Assembly (NCBI GenBank): GCA_965228445.1
Contig: OZ245813.1
Span: 4,926,997 to 4,990,996, forward strand
Source of the DNA: Thalassobaculum sp965228445
GTDB taxonomy: Bacteria > Pseudomonadota > Alphaproteobacteria > Thalassobaculales > Thalassobaculaceae
Direction: 5' to 3'
DNA: 64,000 nt
Shown here: piece by piece, positions 23,917-32,824 of the stretch
How positions within the stretch are numbered: the stretch's first letter is position 1
Layout: each line of letters starts with the position of its first letter
Notes under the pieces: generated by a model
Databases searched by the model: none
Seen by the model: the letters and a program-made list of their open reading frames with translations, nothing else
What the model was told of the DNA's origin: nothing
Made by a program: the position numbers and the translations under genes

Positions 23917-26223
23917 ATGAGCACTCCTTCCTCTTCCGGCCGGCACAGCGCCACCGAGTACGATCCCGACACCACCGTGGACAAGGACGCGGCGGGCGGT
24001 TGGGGGTCGCTGCGGGGCGTGGCGCGGATCTTCGACGTGTCGAACACCTCGTCCCGCGCCCTGAGCATTCTCGCGCAGCTCAACAAGCCGAAAGGGGTCA
24101 TGTGCTCGTCCTGCGCTTGGGCGAAGCCGGCCAAGCCGCATACCTTCGAGTTCTGCGAGAACGGCGCGAAGGCCACCATGTGGGAGCTCGACGAGCGGCG
24201 GGCCGATGCCGATTTCTTCGACGCCCGGACCCTGACCCAGCTCCGCGCCTGGCACGATCACGATCTGGAAACCGCCGGTCGCCTCACCACGCCGCTGCGC
24301 TACGACCCGGTGGCCGACCGCTATCTGCCGGTGAGCTGGGAGCAGGCGTTCGAGGAGATCGGCCGCGAGCTGACCGCGATGGATCCCAAGGAGGCAGTGT
24401 TCTACGCCTCGGGGCATGCCGGGCTCGAGGCCTCGTATCTCTACGCCCTGTTCGCCCGGGCGATGGGCCACCAGAACCTGCCGCAGTCGTCGAACATGTG
24501 CCACGAGACGACCTCGGTGAACCTGCAGACCTTCATCGGCACGCCGGTCGGCACCTGCACGCTGGAGGATTTCGATCACTGCGACGCGATCTTCTTCTTC
24601 GGCCAGAACACCGGCACCAACAGTCCCCGGTTTCTGCATACGCTGAAGAGTGCCGTGGAGCGCGGCTGCCGGATCGTCACCTTCAATCCGCTGCGCGAGC
24701 GCGGCTCCGTCGAGTTCGCCGATCCCCAGGACCTCGCGCAGATGACCTTCGGCGCGCCCACCCGGATCTCCGAGACGTATTACCAGGTGCGTCCCGGCGG
24801 CGACATCGCGGTGCTGGCCGGGCTGATGAAATGCGTGCTGGCCGCCGAACAGGCCGCCCCCGGCACCGTGCTCGACCATGACTTCATTGCCGCCGAGACC
24901 GAAGGGTTCGCGGAGACCGCGGCGGCGGTCGATGCGACCACCTGGGACGAGATTGAGCGCCATGCCGGCCTGACCCGGGCGATGATCGAGGAGGCGGCGG
25001 ACATCTACCTGTCGGCGGACAGGACCATCGGCATCTACGGCATGGGCCTGACCCAGCATGTGAACGGCTGGCTGAACCTTGGCATGCTCTGCAACCTACT
25101 GCTGATGCGCGGCAATATCGGCAGGCTCGGCGCCGGCATCTCGCCCGTGCGCGGCCATTCCAACGTCCAGGGCCAGCGTACCGTCGGGATCGGCGAGAAG
25201 TCGGCCCATATGCCGGCCGACCGGCTGCGCGCCCTGTTCGGCATCGACGCGCCGCAGGAGGAGGGCATGAACGCCGTCCATGCCTGCGAAGGCATCCTCG
25301 AGGGGCGGGTGAAGGCGATGATCTCGCTCGGCGGCAACTTGCTGCGCGCCCTGCCGGACCGCGAGCGCATGGAGCATGCGTGGCCGAAGCTGCGGCTGAC
25401 GGTGCACATCGCCACCAAACTGAACCGCTCGCACCTGGTGCCGGGGGAGGTGTCGTACCTGCTGCCCTGCCTGGGGCGGACCGACGAGGACATCCAGGAG
25501 ACCGGCCCGCAAGCCGTCTCGATGGAGGATTCCCTGTCGCATATCTCCGGCTCGATCGGCCGGGCCGAGCCGCCGGGGCCGGACGTGAAGTCGGAGACGG
25601 CAATCGTGGCGGGCCTTGCCAAGGCGACCCTGCCGGCCAACCCAAAGCTGGCGTGGGACCGATGGACGGGGAACTACGACCTGATCCGCGACCTGATCGC
25701 CGAGACCTATCCGGACCTGTTCGCCGGCTTCAACGACCGGCTGTTCGAGCCCGGTGGGTTCTACAAGGGCAACCCGGCGCGCGAGCGCAGGTGGGAGACC
25801 GAGAGCGGCAGGGCCAAGTTCACCGTGCCGACCACCCTTTCGGCCCTCGGCGTGCCGCCGGAGGGGGCGGATGTGATGACCCTGATCACCCTGCGCTCCA
25901 ACGACCAGTTCAACACGACGATCTACGGCTTCTCCGACCGGCTGCGCGGGCTGGAGGGCAGCCGAGAGGTGGTGCTGATCAACCACGACGAGATGGACCG
26001 GCTGGGTCTGGAAGAGGGGCAGCGGGTGGCGCTGGTCTGCGCCGTCGACGATGGGGTGATGCGCCGGGTCGACGGGCTGACGGTCACGGCCTACGACCTG
26101 CCGCCCGGCTGCGTGGCCGGCTACTACCCGGAACTCAACCCGCTGGTGCCGCTCGGCTACCACGAGAAGCACTCGCAGACGCCGGCGTACAAGGGCGCGC
26201 CGGTGCGGATCGTGGTTGGGTAA
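23917..26223 (+). CDS. FdhF/YdeP-family molybdopterin oxidoreductase (formate dehydrogenase-like)
   Basis: A 768-residue bis-MGD molybdoenzyme of the 'oxidoreductase alpha (molybdopterin) subunit' family related to FdhF and YdeP. N-terminal CSSCAW, MGD-binding segments such as 'SNMCHETTSVNL', 'FFFGQNTGTNSPR', 'VTFNPLRERGSVEF' and 'LLMRGNIGRLGAGISPVRGHSNVQGQ', and a C-terminal MGD-binding barrel ('LRSNDQFNTTIYGFSDR') are seen. GGAG precedes the ATG. No electron-transfer subunit lies nearby. Next to gbcAB, which releases formaldehyde, oxidation of formate to CO2 is a sensible guess, but members of this family are poorly characterised. Confidence 0.85.
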   Translation: MSTPSSSGRHSATEYDPDTTVDKDAAGGWGSLRGVARIFDVSNTSSRALSILAQLNKPKGVMCSSCAWAKPAKPHTFEFCENGAKATMWELDERRADADFFDARTLTQLRAWHDHDLETAGRLTTPLRYDPVADRYLPVSWEQAFEEIGRELTAMDPKEAVFYASGHAGLEASYLYALFARAMGHQNLPQSSNMCHETTSVNLQTFIGTPVGTCTLEDFDHCDAIFFFGQNTGTNSPRFLHTLKSAVERGCRIVTFNPLRERGSVEFADPQDLAQMTFGAPTRISETYYQVRPGGDIAVLAGLMKCVLAAEQAAPGTVLDHDFIAAETEGFAETAAAVDATTWDEIERHAGLTRAMIEEAADIYLSADRTIGIYGMGLTQHVNGWLNLGMLCNLLLMRGNIGRLGAGISPVRGHSNVQGQRTVGIGEKSAHMPADRLRALFGIDAPQEEGMNAVHACEGILEGRVKAMISLGGNLLRALPDRERMEHAWPKLRLTVHIATKLNRSHLVPGEVSYLLPCLGRTDEDIQETGPQAVSMEDSLSHISGSIGRAEPPGPDVKSETAIVAGLAKATLPANPKLAWDRWTGNYDLIRDLIAETYPDLFAGFNDRLFEPGGFYKGNPARERRWETESGRAKFTVPTTLSALGVPPEGADVMTLITLRSNDQFNTTIYGFSDRLRGLEGSREVVLINHDEMDRLGLEEGQRVALVCAVDDGVMRRVDGLTVTAYDLPPGCVAGYYPELNPLVPLGYHEKHSQTPAYKGAPVRIVVG

Positions 26224-26243
26224 GGCGGTTTCAATCGCACCGT

Positions 26244-26400
26244 CTCCCCGGCCTTGCGCCGGGGCCCAGGAATGGGTATCGCCGGATCGGTGCGGGGAGT
26301 TCACCAACGCTCCCGCACGCTCTCCCCTAGATCCCGGCGCAGGGCCGGGAAAACAGATCTCTTCATGTTTGATCACTCCCCGGAACACGTCCGGGGAGTG
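26244..26400. repeat. Cluster of three palindromes in a convergent intergenic gap
   Basis: Between the molybdoenzyme gene (+) and a dehydrogenase gene (-) are CTCCCCGGCC-TTG-CGCCGGGG (26244-26264), TCCCGGCGCAGGGCCGGGA (26332-26350) followed by AAAAC, and a perfect 27-bp palindrome CACTCCCCGGA-n5-TCCGGGGAGTG (26374-26400). The middle element (with its flanking GATCCC...GGGAAAAC) recurs at 34642-34667, and the last at 34440-34533. They are probably REP-like and may act as two-way terminators. Confidence 0.82.
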
Positions 26401-26415
26401 TCGTATTGGTAAAGG

Positions 26416-27285
26416 TTACGTCGCCTTCGTCCCCGCGCGCACGATCTCCACGATCCGTGAGAGGTCCTGGCCGGCGCGGCCCTGGAACACCCCGTGCTGC
26501 ATCACCAGCCGGGCGGCCTGGCAGACCCACATGGGCACGCCGAGCGCCTCGCCCTGCTGGATGGCGAGGTTCACGTCCTTCATCAGGATCTCCATCGTGG
26601 CGCCGAAGTCGAAGCCGCCGGGCACGATGTTGTTGGGGAAGACGTTGGTCGTCGCGAAGTTCTTTCCGGTGCCGTTGTTCAACACCTGAAGCATGGCTTC
26701 GGGCGCGATGCCGCCCTTCTCGGCCATGGTCATCGCCTCCGAGGTGGCGACCAGCCCGACCGCGAACAGGATGTTGTTGGTCAGTTTCATGGTCTGGGCG
26801 GCGCCGGGTGTCTCGCCGGCGACCACCACCGTCGGCCCCCAGGCGCGGAACACCGGCTGCAACGTCTCGACCGTCGCCGGATCGCCGGAGACCATCACCG
26901 CGAGCGTCCCGGCCTCGGCCCCGGCCGGGCCGCCGCTGATCGGCGCGTCGATCACGGTCACGCCGCGCGCGGCGCAGGCCCGCTCGATCTCGGCCACGAA
27001 CGGGCCGCCGACGGTGCAGGTATTGACCAGTGTCTTCAGCGTGCCGCCGGCCAGCAGGTCCTCCAGCGCCTGGCGGAAGATCGCCAGGGTCGGCAGTGAG
27101 ACCACCACCGTGTCGCACTGGTCGGCCAGATCCTTCGGCGAGGCGGCCTTGCGGGCCTGTCGCTCCAGCAGCGGCTGCATCGCCGCCTCGCGGATGTCGT
27201 AGACCCAGAGTTCGTGGCCGGCATCCAGCAGCTTGCCGGCCATCGGCCGGCCCATATTGCCGATGCCGAGAAATCCGATACGCAT
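26416..27285 (-). CDS. Beta-hydroxyacid dehydrogenase family NAD(P)-dependent oxidoreductase (1)
   Basis: A 289-residue protein of the 3-hydroxyisobutyrate dehydrogenase/tartronate semialdehyde reductase superfamily. The N-terminal Rossmann motif is GFLGIGNMGRPMA. The substrate loop 'DAPISGGPAGAEAGTLAVMV' and the catalytic lysine segment 'MKLTNNILF' are present. The start ATG at 27285 is preceded by GGGAGGAA at 6 nt. It lies 113 bp after a homologous gene on the same strand, with only partial similarity, so the pair is not a recent duplication. The 2- or 3-hydroxyacid substrate is not predictable. Confidence 0.87.
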   Translation of the reverse strand: MRIGFLGIGNMGRPMAGKLLDAGHELWVYDIREAAMQPLLERQARKAASPKDLADQCDTVVVSLPTLAIFRQALEDLLAGGTLKTLVNTCTVGGPFVAEIERACAARGVTVIDAPISGGPAGAEAGTLAVMVSGDPATVETLQPVFRAWGPTVVVAGETPGAAQTMKLTNNILFAVGLVATSEAMTMAEKGGIAPEAMLQVLNNGTGKNFATTNVFPNNIVPGGFDFGATMEILMKDVNLAIQQGEALGVPMWVCQAARLVMQHGVFQGRAGQDLSRIVEIVRAGTKAT

Positions 27286-27398
27286 CGTCGTTCCTCCCGT
27301 GAGCGGCTGGGAGGTTCGTCGCGGCCGGACCGGCGCCTTCCTTATGCCGAAAGTCAGAGGGTCCCGCCGGATCGCTGACCGGCGGGACCCGGCAGGTC

Positions 27399-28295
27399 TT
27401 ATTTCTTCAGGCGTGGCTTCTCGATATTGGCCAGGTCGCAATGGGCGTCGACCATGGCGGAGAAGTCCTGGGAGCCGAATCCGCGGGCGCGGGCGGCGCT
27501 GAACATCTCGCGAGCGGCGGCCGCCATCGGCATCGGCACCTTCGCGGTGTTGGCCGCCTGCATGATCAGCGACAGGTCCTTGTGCGCCAGATCGATGGTG
27601 AAGCCCGGGCTGGTGTCGCCCGCCAGCACCTTGTCCGGCCAGTTGATCTTGAGCTGGCCGTTCATCGCGGTGGTGCCGTAGATCACGTCCAGCGTGCTCT
27701 CCAGGTTCAGCCCTAGGCCCTGGGACAGGGCCAGCGCCTCGGCGTTGAACTGGCAGGAGGCGACGGCCAGGAAGTTGTTCACCAGCTTGGTGCGCGTCCC
27801 GGTGCCGACCCCGCCGCAGTGAAAGATCGTCGTGCCCATCGCCTCGAGCATCGGCTTCACCAGCTCGAAATCCTCCGGCTCGGCACCGACCATGAACAGC
27901 GACTCGCCGCGATCCGCATGGGCCGCCAGCCGGCCGACCGGCGCGTCCACGTAGCGCAGGCCCTTGGCCTTCGCCTGGGCGGCGAGATCGTCGGTGGTGC
28001 CGGGCTCCACGGTGCTCATGTCCATGATGAGCGCGCCCTTCGGCGCATTGGCGATGATGCCGTCCGCACCGCCGACCACCTCGCGCACGACCGGGCCGTC
28101 CGGCAGCATGGTGATGATCACGTCGCTCTTCTTCGCGACCTCGGCCGCACTTGGCGCGCGGGAGGCCTGAAGCTCCTCAAGCTCCTTCACCGCCGCCGGG
28201 TTGATGTCGTTGACGACGAGGCGGAAGCCCTTGCGGGCCATGTTGGACGCCATCGGGCGCCCCATGCGACCGAGCCCGATAAAACCGACATTCAT
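27399..28295 (-). CDS. Beta-hydroxyacid dehydrogenase family NAD(P)-dependent oxidoreductase (2)
   Basis: A 298-residue member of the same superfamily as its neighbour. It has the dinucleotide fold GFIGLGRMGRPMASNMA, the substrate motif 'DAPVGRLAAHADRGESLFM' (in place of the usual DAPVSGG) and the catalytic Lys in 'KLVNNFLAVAS'. The ATG at 28295 is 9 nt after GGGAGG; the ATG at 28304 would be too close to that site. The changed substrate loop resembles the sulfolactaldehyde reductase-like branch, but substrate remains open. The gene ends with KPRLKK. Confidence 0.86.
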   Translation of the reverse strand: MNVGFIGLGRMGRPMASNMARKGFRLVVNDINPAAVKELEELQASRAPSAAEVAKKSDVIITMLPDGPVVREVVGGADGIIANAPKGALIMDMSTVEPGTTDDLAAQAKAKGLRYVDAPVGRLAAHADRGESLFMVGAEPEDFELVKPMLEAMGTTIFHCGGVGTGTRTKLVNNFLAVASCQFNAEALALSQGLGLNLESTLDVIYGTTAMNGQLKINWPDKVLAGDTSPGFTIDLAHKDLSLIMQAANTAKVPMPMAAAAREMFSAARARGFGSQDFSAMVDAHCDLANIEKPRLKK

Positions 28296-28379
28296 AGAAA
28301 TCATCCTCCCGATTTGGTTGGCCTCCCTTGTAGGGGGCGGGCGGACCGCCTGACCATACGGGAAATGACGGGTGCGGCG

Positions 28380-29651
28380 TCAGCGCCCGACGCGCGCCCG
28401 GGCCTCGCGGTCATAGGCGAAGTACTGGCGGTGGGTGGCGATGTGGTCGGACACGTAGAGCGCGTCGTGCCACACCCCCCAGATGAAGGACGAGCCGCGC
28501 CGCGACAGCCAGGGCAGGCCGACGAAATACAGGCCGGGCTCGCTCGACACCCCGCGCTTGTGCCGCGGTTTGCCGGCGGCGTCGAACGCGTCCACCTGCA
28601 GCCAGCCGAAATCGTACTCGTAGCCGGTGGCCCACAGGATCGTGCTCACCCCCGCCGCAGCCAGATCCAGCTCCAGGATCGGGTCGGTGACGCAGGCCGG
28701 GTCGGCCGGGATCTCCCGCAGCGCCGGCTCCTCCGGCAGGTCCAGACCGTTGCGCGCGATATAGGCGTCGGCCTGGTCGAGCTCGGACATCAGACTTTCG
28801 TCGCCGCGTGTCAGGTTGTCGGCCAGGTCCGCGGCGAAGCGGATCACGCCGTTTTCGTAACCCGCGGTCATGCCGACCAGGGTCATGCCGCGCTCGGCGA
28901 GACGCCGGAAATCGACCGTATGGCCGCCATAGGCGCCGCTGACCGCGATGGTGACGTGCTGGGTATCGGGATCGGGCGTCTCCGCATCCCAGCGGCCGAG
29001 CACGCCGAGCCACCAGCAGTAGTCGCGCTCCCGATATCGGCGCGGATAGCGGTTATGCGGCCCCACCGAGAGATAGACCCGGCGGCCCGCCCGCAGCAGC
29101 TCGTCGGCGATCTGCGCCCCCGACGAGCCGCAGCCGACCACCAGCACCGCGCCCTCGGCGAGTTGATCCGGGTTGCGGTAGGCGGCGGAGTGCATCTGCG
29201 TCACCGGGGCGGTCTGCGGCACGATCTTGGGGATCACCGGGCGCTGGAACGGGCCGGTGGCGGCGACCACGTATGTCGCGTCGATCACTCCGTCCGACGT
29301 CTCCACATGGAAGCCCGGCCGGTCGGCATGGCGGGCGACCGTCGTCACCTCCACCCCGCAGCGGATCGGCGCGGAGACCTTGGCAGCGTAGTCGGCGAAA
29401 TAGGCGGCGACCCGCTCCTTGCCTGGAAAGCCGTCGGGATGCACGTCGTCGAACTCCAGGCCGGGAAAGCGGTCGTGCCAGGCGGGGCCGTTGGCGACCA
29501 GGGAGTCCCAGCGGCCCGTCCGCCAGCGCTCGGCGATCCGGCCGCGCTCCAGCACTAGGTGCGGGACGCCGAGCGCGCCCAGATGCGCGCTCATCGCCAC
29601 GCCCGCCTGGCCCGCGCCGACGACCAGCGTCTCGACCTGTTCAACACTCAT
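28380..29651 (-). CDS. FAD-dependent NAD(P)/flavin monooxygenase-like protein (CzcO type)
   Basis: A 423-residue flavoprotein with an N-terminal FAD motif GAGQAGVAMSAHL (from residue 12), an 'ATGPFQRP' segment and a second NADPH motif VVGCGSSGAQIADEL. This two-dinucleotide-fold arrangement is typical of CzcO/YUCCA-like group B monooxygenases. The strict Baeyer-Villiger fingerprint FxGxxxHxxxWP is absent; the equivalent region reads 'TQMHSAAYRNPDQL'. It is the downstream neighbour of an amidase gene on the same strand and may oxidise an N- or S-containing or aromatic compound. Confidence 0.85.
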   Translation of the reverse strand: MSVEQVETLVVGAGQAGVAMSAHLGALGVPHLVLERGRIAERWRTGRWDSLVANGPAWHDRFPGLEFDDVHPDGFPGKERVAAYFADYAAKVSAPIRCGVEVTTVARHADRPGFHVETSDGVIDATYVVAATGPFQRPVIPKIVPQTAPVTQMHSAAYRNPDQLAEGAVLVVGCGSSGAQIADELLRAGRRVYLSVGPHNRYPRRYRERDYCWWLGVLGRWDAETPDPDTQHVTIAVSGAYGGHTVDFRRLAERGMTLVGMTAGYENGVIRFAADLADNLTRGDESLMSELDQADAYIARNGLDLPEEPALREIPADPACVTDPILELDLAAAGVSTILWATGYEYDFGWLQVDAFDAAGKPRHKRGVSSEPGLYFVGLPWLSRRGSSFIWGVWHDALYVSDHIATHRQYFAYDREARARVGR

Positions 29652-29718
29652 GCCCGTGCCCCCTGACGATCCCGATCCGGGGCGACTCAAGCAGCTTCGG
29701 GCGCCGCCGCAAAGGGGG

Positions 29719-31176
29719 TCAGTCGATCGGCTCGCCCGCCCGCGGATCGATCGGCAGTTTGCCGGCAAGGCCGGTCAGGTCCTCCAGCAGGGCGGCCGCC
29801 GCCAGCAGGCCGGCGTCGTCATGGGGTTTGCCGACCACCTGGATGCCGACCGGGCGCCCATCCTCGGTGAAGCCCGCCGGCAGGGAAAGCGACGGGCAGG
29901 CGGTCAGGGTGATGGACGAGGTGGTCATCGACGCGGCGATGTAGTTGTCGAACTTGACCCCGTCGACCCCGTCGATCCGGGTCTTGTCGACGTCGTACGG
30001 CGGCAGCACGGTGACCGGCAGGAGCAGCAGGTCGTAGGTTTCGAAGAACGCGGCGACCCGGCGGTAGAAGGCAGCGCGCTCCCGCTCGGCCCAGGCGATT
30101 TCCTCCGGCGAGAGGGCCAGTCCCTTCTCGGTGTTCCAGATGATGTCCGGCTTGATCTGATCGCGGTGGGTCTTCAGCCGCTCGCCGTGGTTCACCACGA
30201 AGATCATGGCGCGCAGGATCTGGAACGCCTCGCCGATCCGGCCCATCTCGGGACAGGCTTCCTCCACCGGGATGCCGAGGGATTCGAAGTTGCGCACGGC
30301 CTCGCCGATGACCCCGCGCACCGCCTTGGAGATCGGGGCCACACCGCCTAGATCGGGGGAGAAGGCGACCTTCTTCGGCCACCAGCCCTTCTTGTCGGCG
30401 AGTGCCGCGTCCACCGTGCCGGCGAAGCTGCGCTCCGGTGCCGGGCGGCTCATCGGGTCGCGGGCGCACTGGCCGGCCATGGTGTCGAGGAACAGGGCGA
30501 TGTCCGGCACGTTGCGCGCCATCGGCCCTTCCACCGAGCTCGGGCTGAACAGGTTGTTCGACGTGCCGCGGGTCACCCGGCCGGGCGAGGGGCGCAGGCC
30601 GACGACGGAGGTGTGGGCCGCCGGGCCGCGCAGGGAGCCGCCATGGTCCGATCCGTGGGCCAGCCAGACCTCGCCCGTGGCCAGCGCCACCGCCGCGCCG
30701 CCCGACGAGCCGCCGGGGGTCAGCGAGGTGTTCCACGGGTTGCGGGTCTTGCCGAAGACCGCGTTGTAGGTGTTGCCGCCAGCACCGAATTCCGGGGTGT
30801 TCGACTTGGCGATCACCAGCCCGCCACGGTCCTCGATCTTCTCCACCAGGGGATGCGAGGCCTCGGGCACGTGGTCGGCATAGATCGGCGAAGCGTAGGT
30901 GGTGCGCACGCCCTTGACGTCCATCAGATCCTTGATCGCCACCGGCAGGCCGGCGAGCCAGCCGGGATGGCCCTTTCCGGCACGGTCGGTGAGCGATTTC
31001 GCCGCCTCGCGGGCGCGGTCCAGGCACAGGGTCGGCAGGGCGTTGACCGCGCTTTCCACTTCGGCGATGCGGGCGGCGGCGGCGTCGATCAGCTCCAGCG
31101 GCGAGACCTCGCCCGCCTCCAGCAGCCTCACCGCCTCGCGGGCCGTCAGCTTCGTCAGTTCGGTACTCGCCGCCAT
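29719..31176 (-). CDS. Amidase signature family protein
   Basis: A 485-residue hydrolase of the amidase signature family, with the Ser-cisSer-Lys triad: Lys in 'LPVAIKDLMDVKG', the Gly/Ser-rich core 'TPGGSSGGAAVALATG' and the nucleophile loop 'GSDHGGSLRGPAA'. The C-terminal 'GRPVGIQVVGKPHDD' is also typical. No signal peptide is present, so the enzyme is cytosolic. The ATG at 31176 has AGGGGAA 5 nt upstream. It probably hydrolyses an aryl or alkyl amide in the surrounding catabolic region. No GatB/GatC neighbours are present, which argues against the tRNA amidotransferase. Confidence 0.9.
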   Translation of the reverse strand: MAASTELTKLTAREAVRLLEAGEVSPLELIDAAAARIAEVESAVNALPTLCLDRAREAAKSLTDRAGKGHPGWLAGLPVAIKDLMDVKGVRTTYASPIYADHVPEASHPLVEKIEDRGGLVIAKSNTPEFGAGGNTYNAVFGKTRNPWNTSLTPGGSSGGAAVALATGEVWLAHGSDHGGSLRGPAAHTSVVGLRPSPGRVTRGTSNNLFSPSSVEGPMARNVPDIALFLDTMAGQCARDPMSRPAPERSFAGTVDAALADKKGWWPKKVAFSPDLGGVAPISKAVRGVIGEAVRNFESLGIPVEEACPEMGRIGEAFQILRAMIFVVNHGERLKTHRDQIKPDIIWNTEKGLALSPEEIAWAERERAAFYRRVAAFFETYDLLLLPVTVLPPYDVDKTRIDGVDGVKFDNYIAASMTTSSITLTACPSLSLPAGFTEDGRPVGIQVVGKPHDDAGLLAAAALLEDLTGLAGKLPIDPRAGEPID

Positions 31177-31340
31177 CGTCTTCCCCTGCTGGTTACCGGG
31201 AAACTCAAGCAAGCGCGGCCCGCAGGGTAAAGATGCCAATTCGGCAGGACTGGCGGCGGGTGCGGAACCCGGCTTGTGGGTGCGGGAACAGGCTCCTATC
31301 GTCGCCGGACACCCAAAAACGATACCGTGAGGAAACCGCC

Positions 31341-32204
31341 GTGACCGCTCCCGAAAGACTGCGCGCCCTTCTGGCCGAGCCCGAATTCATCGTCATGCCG
31401 GCGGCCTGGGACGGTCTCTCCGCCAAGCTCGCGGCCGAGGCCGGGTTCAAGACGGCGTTCCTGTCCGGTTCCTGCGTCGCGGCCAGCCGTCTCGGCGGCC
31501 CGGACCTCGACCTGGTGTCCTTCGGCGAGATGTTCGACAGCTTCAACATGGTGCATGGCGCCGCTCCGCAGACGCTGGTGCTGGCCGACGGCGACCACGG
31601 CTACGGCAACGCGATGAACGTGCAGCGCACCGTGCGGGCCTACGGCCGAGCCGGCGCCGCCGCCGTGCTGATCGAGGACAAGATCACCCCGCGGGCCCTG
31701 ACCGCCGCCGGCAAGCCGTGCCTGTCGCGCGACGAGGCCCGGATGAAGATCCGCGCGGCCGTGGAAGCGGCGAAGGAGTCCGGCATCCTGGTCCTGGCCC
31801 GCACCGACTGCCGACCGACCCAGGGCATCGACGAAGCCGTCGCCCGGATCGAGATGTATGTGGAGGAGGGGGCCGACATCCTGTTCCTCGACTCCCCGGC
31901 CGACAACGACGAGATCCGCCGCGCGGTGGAGGCCGCCGCCGGCCGGCCGTCCTTCTCCGTGCTGTCCCCGGGCGCGCCGCGCGCCTGTCCGAGCCAGAAG
32001 GAGGCGGCCGACCTGGGCTTCAAGATCGGCACCTATCCGACCGGCATGCTGTCCCCGGCGATCGCCGGGATGAAGGCCGGTCTCGCCGCCCTGGCCGCGG
32101 GCGAGGCGGAGACGTCCGGCGCGCTCAGCCCGGCGGAGTTCCGCGATACGCTCGGTTACGGCGACTACGACAGCCAGGCCAAGCCGTTCATCGTGCCGGC
32201 CTGA
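31341..32204 (+). CDS. Isocitrate lyase/PEP mutase superfamily enzyme (oxaloacetate decarboxylase-like)
   Basis: A 287-residue TIM-barrel enzyme. The metal and substrate region reads ADGDHGYGNAMNVQRTVR, followed by VLIEDKITPR and 'VLARTDCRP'. The 'DGDHGYGNA' form, instead of the 'DADTGYGNA' of methylisocitrate lyases, and the absence of the KKCGH catalytic cysteine loop place it with the PA4872-type oxaloacetate decarboxylases. I chose the GTG at 31341 because GAGGAAA lies 5-6 nt upstream; an ATG at 31233 would be unusually far upstream. The flanking genes are on the opposite strand. Confidence 0.8.
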   Translation: MTAPERLRALLAEPEFIVMPAAWDGLSAKLAAEAGFKTAFLSGSCVAASRLGGPDLDLVSFGEMFDSFNMVHGAAPQTLVLADGDHGYGNAMNVQRTVRAYGRAGAAAVLIEDKITPRALTAAGKPCLSRDEARMKIRAAVEAAKESGILVLARTDCRPTQGIDEAVARIEMYVEEGADILFLDSPADNDEIRRAVEAAAGRPSFSVLSPGAPRACPSQKEAADLGFKIGTYPTGMLSPAIAGMKAGLAALAAGEAETSGALSPAEFRDTLGYGDYDSQAKPFIVPA

Positions 32205-32222
32205 CCGTCGGGATCCGATCCG

Positions 32223-32248
32223 CTGGGGCCCGCTCTGTGGAGCCCCAG
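32223..32248. terminator. Hairpin between converging genes
   Basis: CTGGGGC and GCCCCAG form a 7-bp stem in the 48-bp gap between the PEP-mutase-like gene (+) and the cupin gene (-). No T-run is present, so a bidirectional terminator is only a weak call. Confidence 0.4.
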
Positions 32249-32252
32249 GGCC

Positions 32253-32780
32253 TCAGCGGATGAACTGGTCCACGTAGTCGGCGCCCAGGCCGACCTCCTC
32301 GAAGTGCTTGCGGCACATGTCGATCTTGGTGAACACATCCTCGTAGCCGAGATGCTTGCCCCAGGGATCGCAGTAGTACATCACGCCGTTCACCTGGAAG
32401 TAGGTGATCATCTCCTCGACATCGTCCGGGACCACGAGGGTGTGGGTCTCGCCCGGCGGCTCGTAGACGTAGCCGCCTTCCTCGGCGACCCAGTCATGCT
32501 CCAGGTAGTACCAGCGCCCCTTGAGCACGAAGCCGTGCACCGCGTTCGGGTGGCGGTGGCGGGACAGGACGCCGGACTTGGTGACCTTCAGCAGGTTCAT
32601 CCAGTAGCCCTGGGAGACGTTCAGGCAGAGCGGACGGAAGAACACGTTCTCCGCCTGCTTGACCCAGAGCCGGTCGTCCTGGGGGATGGCGGACGGCACC
32701 ACGATCTCCGCCTGGGCCTCCTTGGGGAAGGGGAGCTGGTAGGGGACCATCGGGTCCTTGTCGGGGGCTTCCAAAGGCAT
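32253..32780 (-). CDS. Cupin-domain protein, 2,4'-dihydroxyacetophenone dioxygenase-like
   Basis: A 175-residue single-domain cupin. The metal motif 'GVLSRHRHPNAVHGFVLKG' (His-rich first cupin motif) and 'GGYVYEPPGETHTLVV' (second motif) resemble the 2,4'-dihydroxyacetophenone dioxygenase family, non-heme iron enzymes that cleave C-C bonds in aryl ketone breakdown. GGAGAG lies upstream of the ATG. It is in one operon with the following SDR gene (44-bp gap) and near a Baeyer-Villiger monooxygenase gene, which suggests ketone degradation. Function is inferred from family only. Confidence 0.75.
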   Translation of the reverse strand: MPLEAPDKDPMVPYQLPFPKEAQAEIVVPSAIPQDDRLWVKQAENVFFRPLCLNVSQGYWMNLLKVTKSGVLSRHRHPNAVHGFVLKGRWYYLEHDWVAEEGGYVYEPPGETHTLVVPDDVEEMITYFQVNGVMYYCDPWGKHLGYEDVFTKIDMCRKHFEEVGLGADYVDQFIR

Positions 32781-32824
32781 GGCTGTCTCTCCGTTTTCTT
32801 GATTATCGGTCGGATTCTTGCCGG

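Noticed and set aside
27285..27399. Recent tandem duplication of the two beta-hydroxyacid dehydrogenase genes.
   Set aside because: The two proteins share only family motifs, differ in the substrate loop and have little DNA similarity, so any duplication is old or the genes were brought together independently.
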